A stretch of DNA of 5,918 nucleotides from Bdellovibrionales bacterium (lineage in GTDB: Bacteria; Bdellovibrionota; Bdellovibrionia; Bdellovibrionales; Bdellovibrionaceae), in contig DAHVKR010000095.1 of NCBI GenBank assembly GCA_027320785.1, positions 1-5,918 on the forward strand. Direction: 5' to 3'. Position 1 is the stretch's first letter; each line of letters opens with the position of its first letter. The notes below the pieces were generated by a model. That model was not told the DNA's origin, ran no database searches, and saw only the letters and a list, made by a program, of their open reading frames with translations. A program made the translations under genes and the position numbers. Positions 1-5,530 of this stretch are shown here, piece after piece.

Positions 1-855
1 CCTACCTTGATTACGTCCAACTCTATTTTGAAGTTGGATTTGCAGGGAGTGATTATCAACGGGAAGCAATTCTTAGAAAACCTAAAAGACTACCGTGAAG
101 AATCAAAAATTAAGGCTATCTTTGTTGAGGTGAACTCACCCGGCGGTGCTGTCGGTCCTTCCCAAGAAATCTATGCGGAGCTTAAAAGAACTCACGATGA
201 ATTTAAAAAACCGGTAGTCTGTTTTACCACGGGTTTGATGGCCAGTGGTGGCTATTACAGTTCTTTGGGCTGTAATAAAATTGTGGTGGCTCCCGGAGCG
301 TTAGTCGGTTCCATTGGAGTTATTATGAGCTTCGCAAATTTGCAAAAGCTTTACGACTGGGCGAAGGTGTCTCGATATTCTATTATTTCTGGAAAATTTA
401 AAGACTCCGGATCAGAGTACAGACCCATGAGAGAAGATGAAAGAAAACTCTTTCAAAGTATGATTGATGAAGTCTATCAACAGTTTAAGGGAACGGTGGC
501 AGAAGCTCGTCCTCAAATTAAAAAAGAAGTATTAGATTCCTACACAGATGGACGTGTTTTTACTGGGGCTAAGGCTGTAGAACTTGGGTTTGCGGATCAG
601 GTGGGAACGGAAGACCAGGCGATGGCTCTTGCGGCTGACTTAGCAGGTTTAAAAAAAGGTCATTATGATATTTTTGAGATCCCTAAAAAGAAACGATCGC
701 TTTGGGATTTAGGAGAGAAGGAAGACAGCGATACTATAAATGGAAACCTTCCCTCAGAGGCGTCATCTATTTGGATTGAAAGAGCCCTTAAAAAAGTGTT
801 AGGCGCTGAGTTGATGAATCAACCCGTCTACATGATGCCTGGTGTTTGGTTTTAG
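1..855 (+). CDS. sppA: Signal peptide peptidase SppA, short (36K-type) form, 5' end cut by the window
   Basis: This is a membrane-anchored serine protease of family S49 that degrades leftover signal peptides after secretion. The reading frame is open from base 1, so the TTG at 7 need not be the start; the usual N-terminal membrane anchor would lie upstream. Visible signs of the family are the NSPGG loop (codons 133-147), the ASGGYY motif carrying the catalytic Ser (codon 244-246), the GSIGV motif near 301-315, and the general-base Lys in the GKFKD segment (codon 400-402), aligned from memory with the Ser/Lys dyad of Bacillus SppA. The DGRVFTGAKAVELGFAD stretch is the standard C-terminal part of the fold. 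After the core there is a Lys-rich linker and a tail ending in PVYMMPGVWF, longer than the minimal Bacillus form. It is the first visible gene of a tight + strand operon; the stop is 14 nt before the next gene. SppA identity is firm; the true start is not visible. Confidence 0.93.
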   Translation, partial: PTLITSNSILKLDLQGVIINGKQFLENLKDYREESKIKAIFVEVNSPGGAVGPSQEIYAELKRTHDEFKKPVVCFTTGLMASGGYYSSLGCNKIVVAPGALVGSIGVIMSFANLQKLYDWAKVSRYSIISGKFKDSGSEYRPMREDERKLFQSMIDEVYQQFKGTVAEARPQIKKEVLDSYTDGRVFTGAKAVELGFADQVGTEDQAMALAADLAGLKKGHYDIFEIPKKKRSLWDLGEKEDSDTINGNLPSEASSIWIERALKKVLGAELMNQPVYMMPGVWF

Positions 856-869
856 GAAGATAGAAGTAG

Positions 870-1502
870 TTGAGTGAATGGTTGAAAGGGGATCCTTTGC
901 GTAAAAAGAAAGTATCACGAGCTTCGTTGAAAAATCAGAAGACTTCTTCAAAGAAGTCTTCTGGGCAGTCCGTGAAGAAAGCTTCTTCTGCGACGACAGC
1001 GACTCTTGTTAAAAAGGTACTTTTTCGACCAGACCGTTATCAATACGTACGTGATAAAAAGAAATCTTCCAGTTGTGTGTTTTGCGAGGCAGCTCGTCAG
1101 GATCTTCATTTTGAAACACTCTGTGTTTATAAGTCTACCCACAGCATGATTTTGCTGAACAAGTTTCCTTATAACTCAGGTCATATTTTAATTGTGCCCC
1201 AGTCTCACCAGGGCCATCTTCTTTCATTGCCCGAGGTTGAGTATCAGGATTTGCACCAGATGCTGAAGTTGGCTTTAGCCGCAACGGAAAGTATTTATAG
1301 TCCCTCCGCTGTGAATATAGGTTTGAATCAGGGGAGAGCTGCTGGGGCTGGCTTGCCGGATCACCTTCACTATCATCTAATTCCTCGGTGGGAGGGGGAT
1401 CTGAATTTTTTCCCTTTGATCGCAGAAACGAAGGCAGTCGTGGAAACCCTCGAGCAAACCTACAAAAAATTTCGTGATTACTTTTTGGAGAATGCACCGT
1501 GA
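870..1502 (+). CDS. HIT-family nucleotide hydrolase/phosphorylase (Ap4A phosphorylase-like)
   Basis: Histidine-triad proteins act on nucleoside phosphate esters through a nucleotidyl-His intermediate. The triad is seen as HLHYH (H165, H167, H169; H167 is expected to be catalytic) within GAGLPDHLHYHLIPRW. The GRAAGAG...HxHxH...PRWxGDxNF pattern resembles actinobacterial Ap4A phosphorylases more than plain HINT proteins. CxxC at C69/C72 is the usual zinc-binding pair of this subgroup. The HIT domain spans about residues 67-205. Residues 1-50 are an unusual Lys/Ser/Ala-rich extension, probably disordered. The TTG at 870 has AGGAAG at 854-859, 10 nt upstream. A second in-frame TTG at 897 has AAAGGGGA at 885-892 and would give a protein nine residues shorter, so the start is uncertain. 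The stop overlaps the rhomboid start by 4 nt. Substrate (Ap4A, AMP-amide or other) cannot be told from the sequence alone. Confidence 0.9.
   Translation: MSEWLKGDPLRKKKVSRASLKNQKTSSKKSSGQSVKKASSATTATLVKKVLFRPDRYQYVRDKKKSSSCVFCEAARQDLHFETLCVYKSTHSMILLNKFPYNSGHILIVPQSHQGHLLSLPEVEYQDLHQMLKLALAATESIYSPSAVNIGLNQGRAAGAGLPDHLHYHLIPRWEGDLNFFPLIAETKAVVETLEQTYKKFRDYFLENAP
936..963 (+). repeat. Near-perfect 28-nt inverted repeat inside the HIT gene
   Basis: Bases 936-948 pair perfectly with 951-963 (13 bp, only C949 and A950 unpaired, so a real RNA loop would be 4-6 nt). It covers codons Q23 to G32 of the HIT gene, in the Lys/Ser-rich extension. No T tract follows, so it is not a standard terminator. 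Part of the symmetry comes from alternating AAG and TCT codons. A second shorter inverted repeat (974-979 with 983-988, loop AGC) follows closely. Confidence 0.75.
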
Positions 1503-2242
1503 ACCGACAAATGTCTTTTTCCGTAGCGCCTCTGACCCCTGCTGTGAAGTGGCTCATTATTATTAATGTGGCGATTTGGTTCGGGGTTCAAATTCTATTG
1601 GAATCTTTGCTCAAACTTCCGATTACCCGGACTCTTTCTCTGATTCCATCTCAATTCCTGTTTGATTATCAAATTTGGCAGGCCGTGACTTATATGTTTC
1701 TGCACTCAATGCAGGTGACGCATATTTTGTTTAATATGTTGATGCTTTGGTTCTTTGGGAGTGAGGTTGAGCAGGCCTGGGGAACACGTAAATTCTTGAT
1801 TTATTATTTTTTCACAGGAGTGGGGGCCGCCCTGATCTACTGCGTTGGCACCATGCTCTATGCTTACTTTACTGGGAATGCCCATCAGATGATGATTCCT
1901 GTGATTGGGGCCTCTGGGGCCTTATTTGGAATTATGCTGGCCTATGGGGTGCTTTTTGGGGACAGAACTGTTTACTTTTTCATGCTATTCCCAATGAAGG
2001 CTCGTTATTTTGTGATTTTGATGGGAATCATTGAGTTTGCCAATATGATCACATCTCAGGTCTCAGGTAGTGAAGTAGCCTATTTGGCTCACCTTGGGGG
2101 GCTGGTTACAGGCTATCTTTATATTTTGATCAGTCGGTGGCGACCTCCCACCCCTCGTAAAGGCTCGGGTGGAGGAAAGAAGGGACGTCACTTGCAGCTT
2201 GTTGTAGATAATGATAAGAATGGTCCTAAATATTGGAACTAA
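1499..2242 (+). CDS. Rhomboid-family intramembrane serine protease
   Basis: Rhomboids cleave transmembrane substrates inside the lipid bilayer with a Ser-His dyad. The catalytic Ser is S139 in GASGA and the His is H198 in AHLGG. The oxyanion-hole HxxxN motif is present as H75-ILF-N79, and the EQAWG segment (91-95) marks the end of the second helix and loop. Six hydrophobic segments are visible at about 18-38, 60-88, 98-122, 133-154, 164-185 and 193-212, matching the six-helix bacterial GlpG-type core without its N-terminal cytoplasmic domain. The tail after 213 is basic and Gly-rich, then polar, and probably cytoplasmic. The GTG start at 1499 overlaps the HIT stop as GTGA, with GGAG at 1487-1490, 8 nt away; an ATG at 1511 is a weaker alternative. 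The overlap argues for translational coupling with the HIT gene. The family is secure and the protein looks active; its substrate is unknown. Confidence 0.93.
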   Translation: MNRQMSFSVAPLTPAVKWLIIINVAIWFGVQILLESLLKLPITRTLSLIPSQFLFDYQIWQAVTYMFLHSMQVTHILFNMLMLWFFGSEVEQAWGTRKFLIYYFFTGVGAALIYCVGTMLYAYFTGNAHQMMIPVIGASGALFGIMLAYGVLFGDRTVYFFMLFPMKARYFVILMGIIEFANMITSQVSGSEVAYLAHLGGLVTGYLYILISRWRPPTPRKGSGGGKKGRHLQLVVDNDKNGPKYWN

Positions 2243-2253
2243 GATAATAAAAG

Positions 2254-2260
2254 AGGGGAG
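2254..2260 (+). promoter_or_regulatory. Ribosome binding site setting the start of the 62-aa gene
   Basis: The purine run AGGGGAG ends 8 nt before the ATG at 2269, ideal spacing. It overlaps the in-frame GTG at 2260, which rules that GTG out as the start. Confidence 0.75.
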
Positions 2261-2268
2261 TGTTAAAT

Positions 2269-2457
2269 ATGTCATTGGATAAAGCTCTTAAGAACCTTAA
2301 GTTTGACAAACGTTTAACGGAATATAACTTAAATAAGAACCTCTTAACGAAGGAAGAGCTAGATAAGCACCTTCAGTCTCTTGATGACGTTGGTCACAAG
2401 GTAGATCTTGTGAATCTGGGCCCAGATAACTCGCAAGATCGCGAAAAATATAATTAA
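2269..2457 (+). CDS. Small highly charged protein of unknown function (62 aa)
   Basis: I do not recognise a named family. The ATG at 2269 is chosen over the GTG at 2260 because a strong AGGGGAG lies 8 nt before it and overlaps the GTG. The product is rich in Lys, Asp, Leu and Asn and has no signal peptide, Cys or membrane segment, so it is probably cytoplasmic. It should form two short amphipathic helices (about 4-20 and 26-40, the latter in LTKEELDKHLQSL) followed by a polar, likely flexible tail. The second helix loosely resembles the lt-x-EEL-x-x-x-L pattern of SHOCT-like short domains, but that is only a resemblance. The gene begins 26 nt after the rhomboid stop and is last in the operon, 3 nt before a convergent gene. 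A good ribosome binding site and organised helical composition support a real gene. Confidence 0.7.
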   Translation: MSLDKALKNLKFDKRLTEYNLNKNLLTKEELDKHLQSLDDVGHKVDLVNLGPDNSQDREKYN

Positions 2458-2460
2458 ATC

Positions 2461-3447
2461 TTAGTTGCGTGAAAGTGAGCTATCACGCATAGCTTGACTG
2501 TTCGTACTGGTGATAGACTCTCCTGTTTCTTTTGCGGGAGTCCATTCTTCACGAATGATTTTGTAATGCCCGTCAATGAGGCGGGCATAAATCACCTTGA
2601 TGCCGTAGTCTGTGTGGCGATCCGATACATATTTCTGCAGAGTTTTGATAATCATCTCATCATTATGAACTAAGAGGAAGGGTTGCGCGAGCTTGACCTG
2701 AATCATGCTGTAAAGATTCTTTAGCTTTTGTTTATGTCGTTTCCATGATTTGAAGTTAAATCCTCCAGGTGCAGTAAAGGACTTATCATAAAAAGAGAGA
2801 TAGCGGTCCATGTCCTTGGATTCCCAAGCCGTAACCCATTCTTTTAAAAAGCGAGCCTTCTCGTCTCGGATTTTATTGTGCTCTTCCATTGTCACATATT
2901 TGATGTGATCAAAGATCAGGATGGGGGTCTGTTTGAGACTAATGTATTTTTCGAGCTTGGTGATATTATCATTTCGAACCACAACACAACCACGAGAGCC
3001 TCTTGTGAGGGGAACATTGTCCGGTACGGAGTGAAGCCAAATACCGTAGCCTGTTTTCCCATCTTTTCGGTCAAAGAGATTGGGGTAGTCTAAGGTGAAA
3101 GCCATTTTCCCATAAACATTAAAAGGAATTTCAGGCGGAGTTTTTTTAGTTTGGAAAAAGTAGATGCCTTCTGGAGTGGCGCGATCATCTTGCTTTTCTT
3201 TAGGTCCTCTATTTTTGCCGATATCGGCATCCATTTCTTCCACTTTGCGAATACTTTCGCCATCACGCTCGTAAACCATGAGCTTTTTAAGGGATTTATC
3301 CACAACAAAGACATACTTAGAAAAAGCCTGTGTGGCGGAAATTTGAAGAAGGTTTTCAGGAAATAGATCGGGCGTCGGTTTTGACTGACCGAGAGCAAAG
3401 CATGACAAAAACAGGGTAGAGGCTGCCAGTAAAAAAAATCTCAACAT
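2461..3447 (-). CDS. Secreted YkuD (L,D-transpeptidase-fold) enzyme with NTF2-like C-terminal domain; probable cell-shape L,D-carboxypeptidase
   Basis: A signal peptide (residues 1-20, likely cleavage ALG|Q) sends the 328-aa product to the periplasm. The YkuD domain is about residues 43-180. It holds the catalytic set H139 in WLHS and C154 in SRGC, where SHGC is more common, followed by VVVRND. Residues about 193-303 form an NTF2-like domain, read from the EKARFLKEWVTAWESKDMDRYLSFY opening (positions 197-221) and the closing YGIKVIYARLIDGHYKIIREEW strands. YkuD plus NTF2-like is the layout of Csd6/Pgp2, which trim peptidoglycan tetrapeptides to tripeptides and give helical shape, and of Bdellovibrio Bd1075, which generates cell curvature; length and Cys position agree with what I recall of Bd1075. 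True cross-linking transpeptidase activity is the alternative. The ATG has AAAGG only one base upstream, so initiation may be unusual. The gene converges on the left operon and diverges from fliL. Confidence 0.9.
   Translation of the reverse strand: MLRFFLLAASTLFLSCFALGQSKPTPDLFPENLLQISATQAFSKYVFVVDKSLKKLMVYERDGESIRKVEEMDADIGKNRGPKEKQDDRATPEGIYFFQTKKTPPEIPFNVYGKMAFTLDYPNLFDRKDGKTGYGIWLHSVPDNVPLTRGSRGCVVVRNDNITKLEKYISLKQTPILIFDHIKYVTMEEHNKIRDEKARFLKEWVTAWESKDMDRYLSFYDKSFTAPGGFNFKSWKRHKQKLKNLYSMIQVKLAQPFLLVHNDEMIIKTLQKYVSDRHTDYGIKVIYARLIDGHYKIIREEWTPAKETGESITSTNSQAMRDSSLSRN
2466..2489. terminator. Possible weak bidirectional terminator hairpin between convergent genes
   Basis: TGCGTGA at 2466-2472 pairs perfectly with TCACGCA at 2483-2489 (loop 10 nt). 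It begins 9 nt after the + operon stop and lies inside the last codons of the - strand gene. On the - strand the sequence after the hairpin is A/T-rich and reaches a TTTTT run, but there is no immediate U tract on either strand, so intrinsic termination is uncertain. Confidence 0.3.
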
Positions 3448-3454
3448 ACCTTTA

Positions 3455-3462
3455 TTATCGGC
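3455..3462 (-). promoter_or_regulatory. Candidate sigma-28 (FliA) -10 element for the YkuD gene
   Basis: Read on the - strand, 3462 to 3455 is GCCGATAA, a full match to the FliA -10 consensus. The expected -35 TAAA core is absent; the -35 position (3474-3481) reads CATTTTTT, which matches only the T-rich half. A start about 7 nt downstream would fall 1-3 nt before the ATG at 3447, giving an almost leaderless mRNA. The motif match is seen; its use is inferred. Confidence 0.4.
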
Positions 3463-3490
3463 TCAAATTGGATAAAAAATGAACTGTTTT

Positions 3491-3518
3491 CTCATACTGA
3501 TATGAAGCTTTGTATCAA
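3491..3518 (-). promoter_or_regulatory. Candidate sigma-70-type promoter for the YkuD gene
   Basis: On the - strand TTGATA (3518-3513, 5 of 6 to TTGACA) is followed after 16 nt by TATGAG (3496-3491, 4 of 6 to TATAAT). The start would be near 3484, about 37 nt before the ATG. A dyad covers the spacer and most of the -35. This is an alternative or addition to the GCCGATAA element nearer the gene. Confidence 0.35.
3498..3517. repeat. 20-bp imperfect dyad, operator-like
   Basis: TGATA at 3498-3502 and TATCA at 3513-3517 flank a central AAGCTT (3505-3510); 8 of 10 base pairs are symmetric and the two mismatches are G/T. It spans the -35 to -10 spacer of the candidate - strand promoter, where a repressor would be expected to bind. 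No known regulator consensus is claimed. Confidence 0.45.
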
Positions 3519-3552
3519 TTTAAGAATATTAAAAAAAATATGCGGGAAGTCC

Positions 3553-3580
3553 TAAGACAAGAGTCCAGCTTGGCCGATAA
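3553..3580 (+). promoter_or_regulatory. Candidate sigma-28 (FliA) promoter of the fliL-M16 operon
   Basis: GCCGATAA at 3573-3580 matches the FliA -10 consensus at all eight positions. A partial -35 (TAAGACAA, 3553-3560, TAA of the TAAA core) lies 12 nt upstream; the consensus spacer is 11. The predicted start near 3587 gives a leader of about 23 nt that includes AGGG (3597-3600) before the fliL ATG. I found no convincing sigma-70-type pair for fliL in 3448-3609, which adds weight to this reading. Confidence 0.55.
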
Positions 3581-3609
3581 GCCTTTTATAGAGAGTAGGG
3601 CTCAAACAT

Positions 3610-4131
3610 ATGGCAGACAAAAAAGGGCAGGGACAAGAAGAGAAAAAGGAATCGAAACTTCCTCTGCAGAAGATTTTCACAGCTCTTTTTATCGTCGTCA
3701 ACCTAGGTGTGACAGGTGCTGGTGCCTATCTTGTTTACGCCTCCACTATTGGATGGACGTCACCGACCATTACTGAAGATTCAATTAAATTAGATCCTAG
3801 CTACATTTACAATGATGAGGGGGGAGTCCCCTATATCTATACCCTTGATAAATTCACTGTGAATTTGGGGGGGGAGCCTCGACGATCCGTAAGGATGGAG
3901 GTGAATCTTGATATGCTAGGTAAAGATGCTTTCGAAGAAGTTATGTTGTCTGACAATCGAGCCCGCATTCGTGATCGAATCATCCGATTGCTCAATGATA
4001 AAACATTTTATGATCTTGAAAGCATTCAAGGTAAACTTTTTCTTAAAGATAAAATCGCGATGGAGGTTAACTCCATTCTGAACAAAGGTGTAGTAAAAGA
4101 CGTTTACTTCACTGATTTTGTTGTTCAATAA
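3610..4131 (+). CDS. fliL: FliL-family flagellar basal-body-associated protein
   Basis: FliL is a single-pass inner-membrane protein that surrounds the flagellar stator and supports torque or stator stability. The 173-aa product has a charged cytoplasmic N-terminus (1-18), one membrane helix (about 21-44), a short periplasmic linker and a FliL domain from about 74 to the end. The domain shows the expected DKFTVNLGGEPRRSVRMEVNLDM strand region (positions 80-102), the RIRDRIIRLLNDKTFYDL helix and the YFTDFVVQ C-terminus characteristic of FliL. The ATG at 3610 has AGGG 9 nt upstream. Unlike the classical fliL-fliM-fliN order, no other flagellar gene is adjacent here, so this may be a second FliL paralogue. 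It is followed by two M16 peptidase genes and preceded by a sigma-28-like promoter. Family assignment is firm; which FliL copy it is, and whether it acts at the flagellum or another motor, cannot be told. Confidence 0.9.
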   Translation: MADKKGQGQEEKKESKLPLQKIFTALFIVVNLGVTGAGAYLVYASTIGWTSPTITEDSIKLDPSYIYNDEGGVPYIYTLDKFTVNLGGEPRRSVRMEVNLDMLGKDAFEEVMLSDNRARIRDRIIRLLNDKTFYDLESIQGKLFLKDKIAMEVNSILNKGVVKDVYFTDFVVQ

Positions 4132-4180
4132 TTCAATCCTATCTAGACTAGAACAGTTTTCATTCATCCCATTTAGAACG

Positions 4181-4190
4181 AGGAACGGAG
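4181..4190 (+). promoter_or_regulatory. Ribosome binding site fixing the M16 start at 4196
   Basis: AGGAACGGAG offers GGAG (4187-4190) 5 nt before ATG 4196 or AGGA (4181-4184) at 11 nt. A start here yields a clean signal peptide, whereas the longer open frame from TTG 4118 would overlap the fliL stop and put a polar segment ahead of the signal. GAAC/GTTC (4183-4186 with 4190-4193) could form a small hairpin over the site. Confidence 0.65.
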
Positions 4191-4195
4191 TTCTC

Positions 4196-5530
4196 ATGAA
4201 GATTGTTCTGTCGATACTTCTACTGGCCCTATCCACATGGGCTCAAAATGCCCAAGACTTAAATATCAAGCTACCTGTTGAGAAATTTGTTTTGAAGAAC
4301 GGTTTGACAGTGCTTCTCCATCGAGATGCAACAGTCCCCTTGATTAGTTATCACACATGGTACCGAGTCGGTTCACGTTATGAAAAACCAGGTATTACGG
4401 GTTCCGCTCATATGCTCGAGCATATGATGTTTAAGGGGGCTAAAAAGTATTCCAATAAAGAGTTTGATCGCATTCTTCAAGCCAATGGTGTTACAAACAA
4501 TGCCTTTACAACATATGATATTACGGGCTTTTACGAGAATTTACCTAAGGACAAGCTGGAACTTATTATGGATATGGAAAAGGACCGTTTGAGTTCTCTC
4601 CTGCTTCGTCCTGAAGATCTAAAAAGTGAAAAGCAAGTTGTAGCAGAGGAGAGACGTTGGCGCGTAGATAATAATCCTCAAAGTCTTTTGCGAGAGCAGG
4701 CTATGGAGATTCTCTTCAAAGGGACTCCCTATCGTTGGCCTGTGATTGGCTATATGAAAGACATCCAAAATTACACGGTGGCTCCTTTAAGGCACTTCTA
4801 TGAAACCTACTATGTTCCCAATAATGCAGTCCTCGTTATTGCAGGAGATATCGACATTGAGAATACAAAAAAATTAGTTGAGAAGTATTATGGAGAATTA
4901 CCTTCGAAACCATTGCCTCCTGTGGTGCCTGTTAAGGTTGCGCCCCTTCACCAACAAAAAGTCATCAAGCTTTATAAAGATGTTCAGGTCCCGAGTCTTA
5001 TGATTACATATCAATCTGTTCCGGATCAGCACCCAGACTCCTATGCTCTCGACCTGCTTTCTCAAATTCTAGCAAATGGTGCTTCGAGCCGACTTTCTAA
5101 AGAGCTGGTTTACAATAAGCAATGGGCAACAGTAACGGGGGCTTATCAGTATTCACTCAAACAGGCCGGTACCTTTGGGGTTTATGTGCAAATGAAACCT
5201 GGAGCTCGAGATCGCCAAGTTCTCAATGTTGTGGATCGGGAAATTTTCAGGGCTCGACATCAGCTTATTTCAGAGCGAGAGCTTAAAAGAGCACAAAACC
5301 AATTTATGATGGATTTTGTTGATAATCTTTCAACCATTGATTCAAAAGCAAGGGCCTTGGCTTCTTCAGAAATTATCTCAGGTGACTACAGAACTCTTTT
5401 TAAGGACCTTGAGAAATATCAAAAAGTGACAGTTCAAGATATCAGAAGAGTGGCTGAAAAGTATCTGAACCCTCGAGCTCGAGTCGTAGCTTGGTTAAAG
5501 CCTCAAACTCAACAAGGAGTAAGAAAATGA
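4196..5530 (+). CDS. Periplasmic M16-family zinc metallopeptidase (active subunit)
   Basis: M16B (processing-peptidase-like) proteins are about 430-aa zinc proteases that work as dimers on short or unfolded peptides. The 444-aa product starts with a signal peptide (MKIVLSILLLALSTWA; cleavage near residue 16 or 19). The inverted zinc motif HXXEH is intact as HMLEH (H72, E75, H76), and a downstream Glu at E151 in VVAEERR fits the third zinc ligand spacing of 74-76. The N-terminal M16 half covers about 28-185 and the M16_C half about 190-370, with YYVPNNAVLVIAGD and the GASSRL segment typical of the family. Start 4196 is chosen for its ribosome binding site and signal peptide. It lies 64 nt after fliL with no clear terminator between them, and its stop overlaps the next M16 gene by ATGA. 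The likely role is periplasmic peptide or protein turnover together with the next gene product. The substrate is unknown. Confidence 0.92.
   Translation: MKIVLSILLLALSTWAQNAQDLNIKLPVEKFVLKNGLTVLLHRDATVPLISYHTWYRVGSRYEKPGITGSAHMLEHMMFKGAKKYSNKEFDRILQANGVTNNAFTTYDITGFYENLPKDKLELIMDMEKDRLSSLLLRPEDLKSEKQVVAEERRWRVDNNPQSLLREQAMEILFKGTPYRWPVIGYMKDIQNYTVAPLRHFYETYYVPNNAVLVIAGDIDIENTKKLVEKYYGELPSKPLPPVVPVKVAPLHQQKVIKLYKDVQVPSLMITYQSVPDQHPDSYALDLLSQILANGASSRLSKELVYNKQWATVTGAYQYSLKQAGTFGVYVQMKPGARDRQVLNVVDREIFRARHQLISERELKRAQNQFMMDFVDNLSTIDSKARALASSEIISGDYRTLFKDLEKYQKVTVQDIRRVAEKYLNPRARVVAWLKPQTQQGVRK

Noticed and set aside
1135..1557. 140-aa open frame on the - strand opposite the HIT gene
   Set aside because: It is antisense to a clear HIT domain gene, has low-complexity composition and no family resemblance or convincing start.
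3216..3229. Perfect 14-bp palindrome TGCCGATATCGGCA in the YkuD gene
   Set aside because: It encodes an ordinary Ala-Asp-Ile-Gly segment and has no T tract or promoter partner; although it contains GCCGATAT, it lies within coding sequence.
3090..3398. 102-aa open frame in another - strand frame within the YkuD gene
   Set aside because: It is a shadow frame of the well-supported YkuD gene, with no independent motif or ribosome binding site.
3510..3776. 88-aa open frame on the + strand overlapping the start of fliL
   Set aside because: It overlaps fliL in another frame and shows no protein-like domain; fliL motifs clearly define the coding frame.
4118..4145. TTGTTG-N16-TATCTA as a separate promoter for the M16 genes
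   Set aside because: The -35 matches only 3 of 6 and the stretch partly codes for FliL; too weak to claim.
4142..4152. TCTAG-A-CTAGA palindrome between fliL and the M16 gene
   Set aside because: The stem is 5 bp with a 1-nt loop and no T tract, so it is neither a terminator nor a clear operator.
4118..4195. Upstream extension of the M16 gene from TTG 4118
   Set aside because: It would overlap the end of fliL and hide the signal peptide; ATG 4196 has a ribosome binding site and starts a normal signal sequence.
5472..5483. 12-bp palindrome CTCGAGCTCGAG near the M16 3' end
   Set aside because: It is explained by Arg-Ala-Arg codons; no regulatory context.
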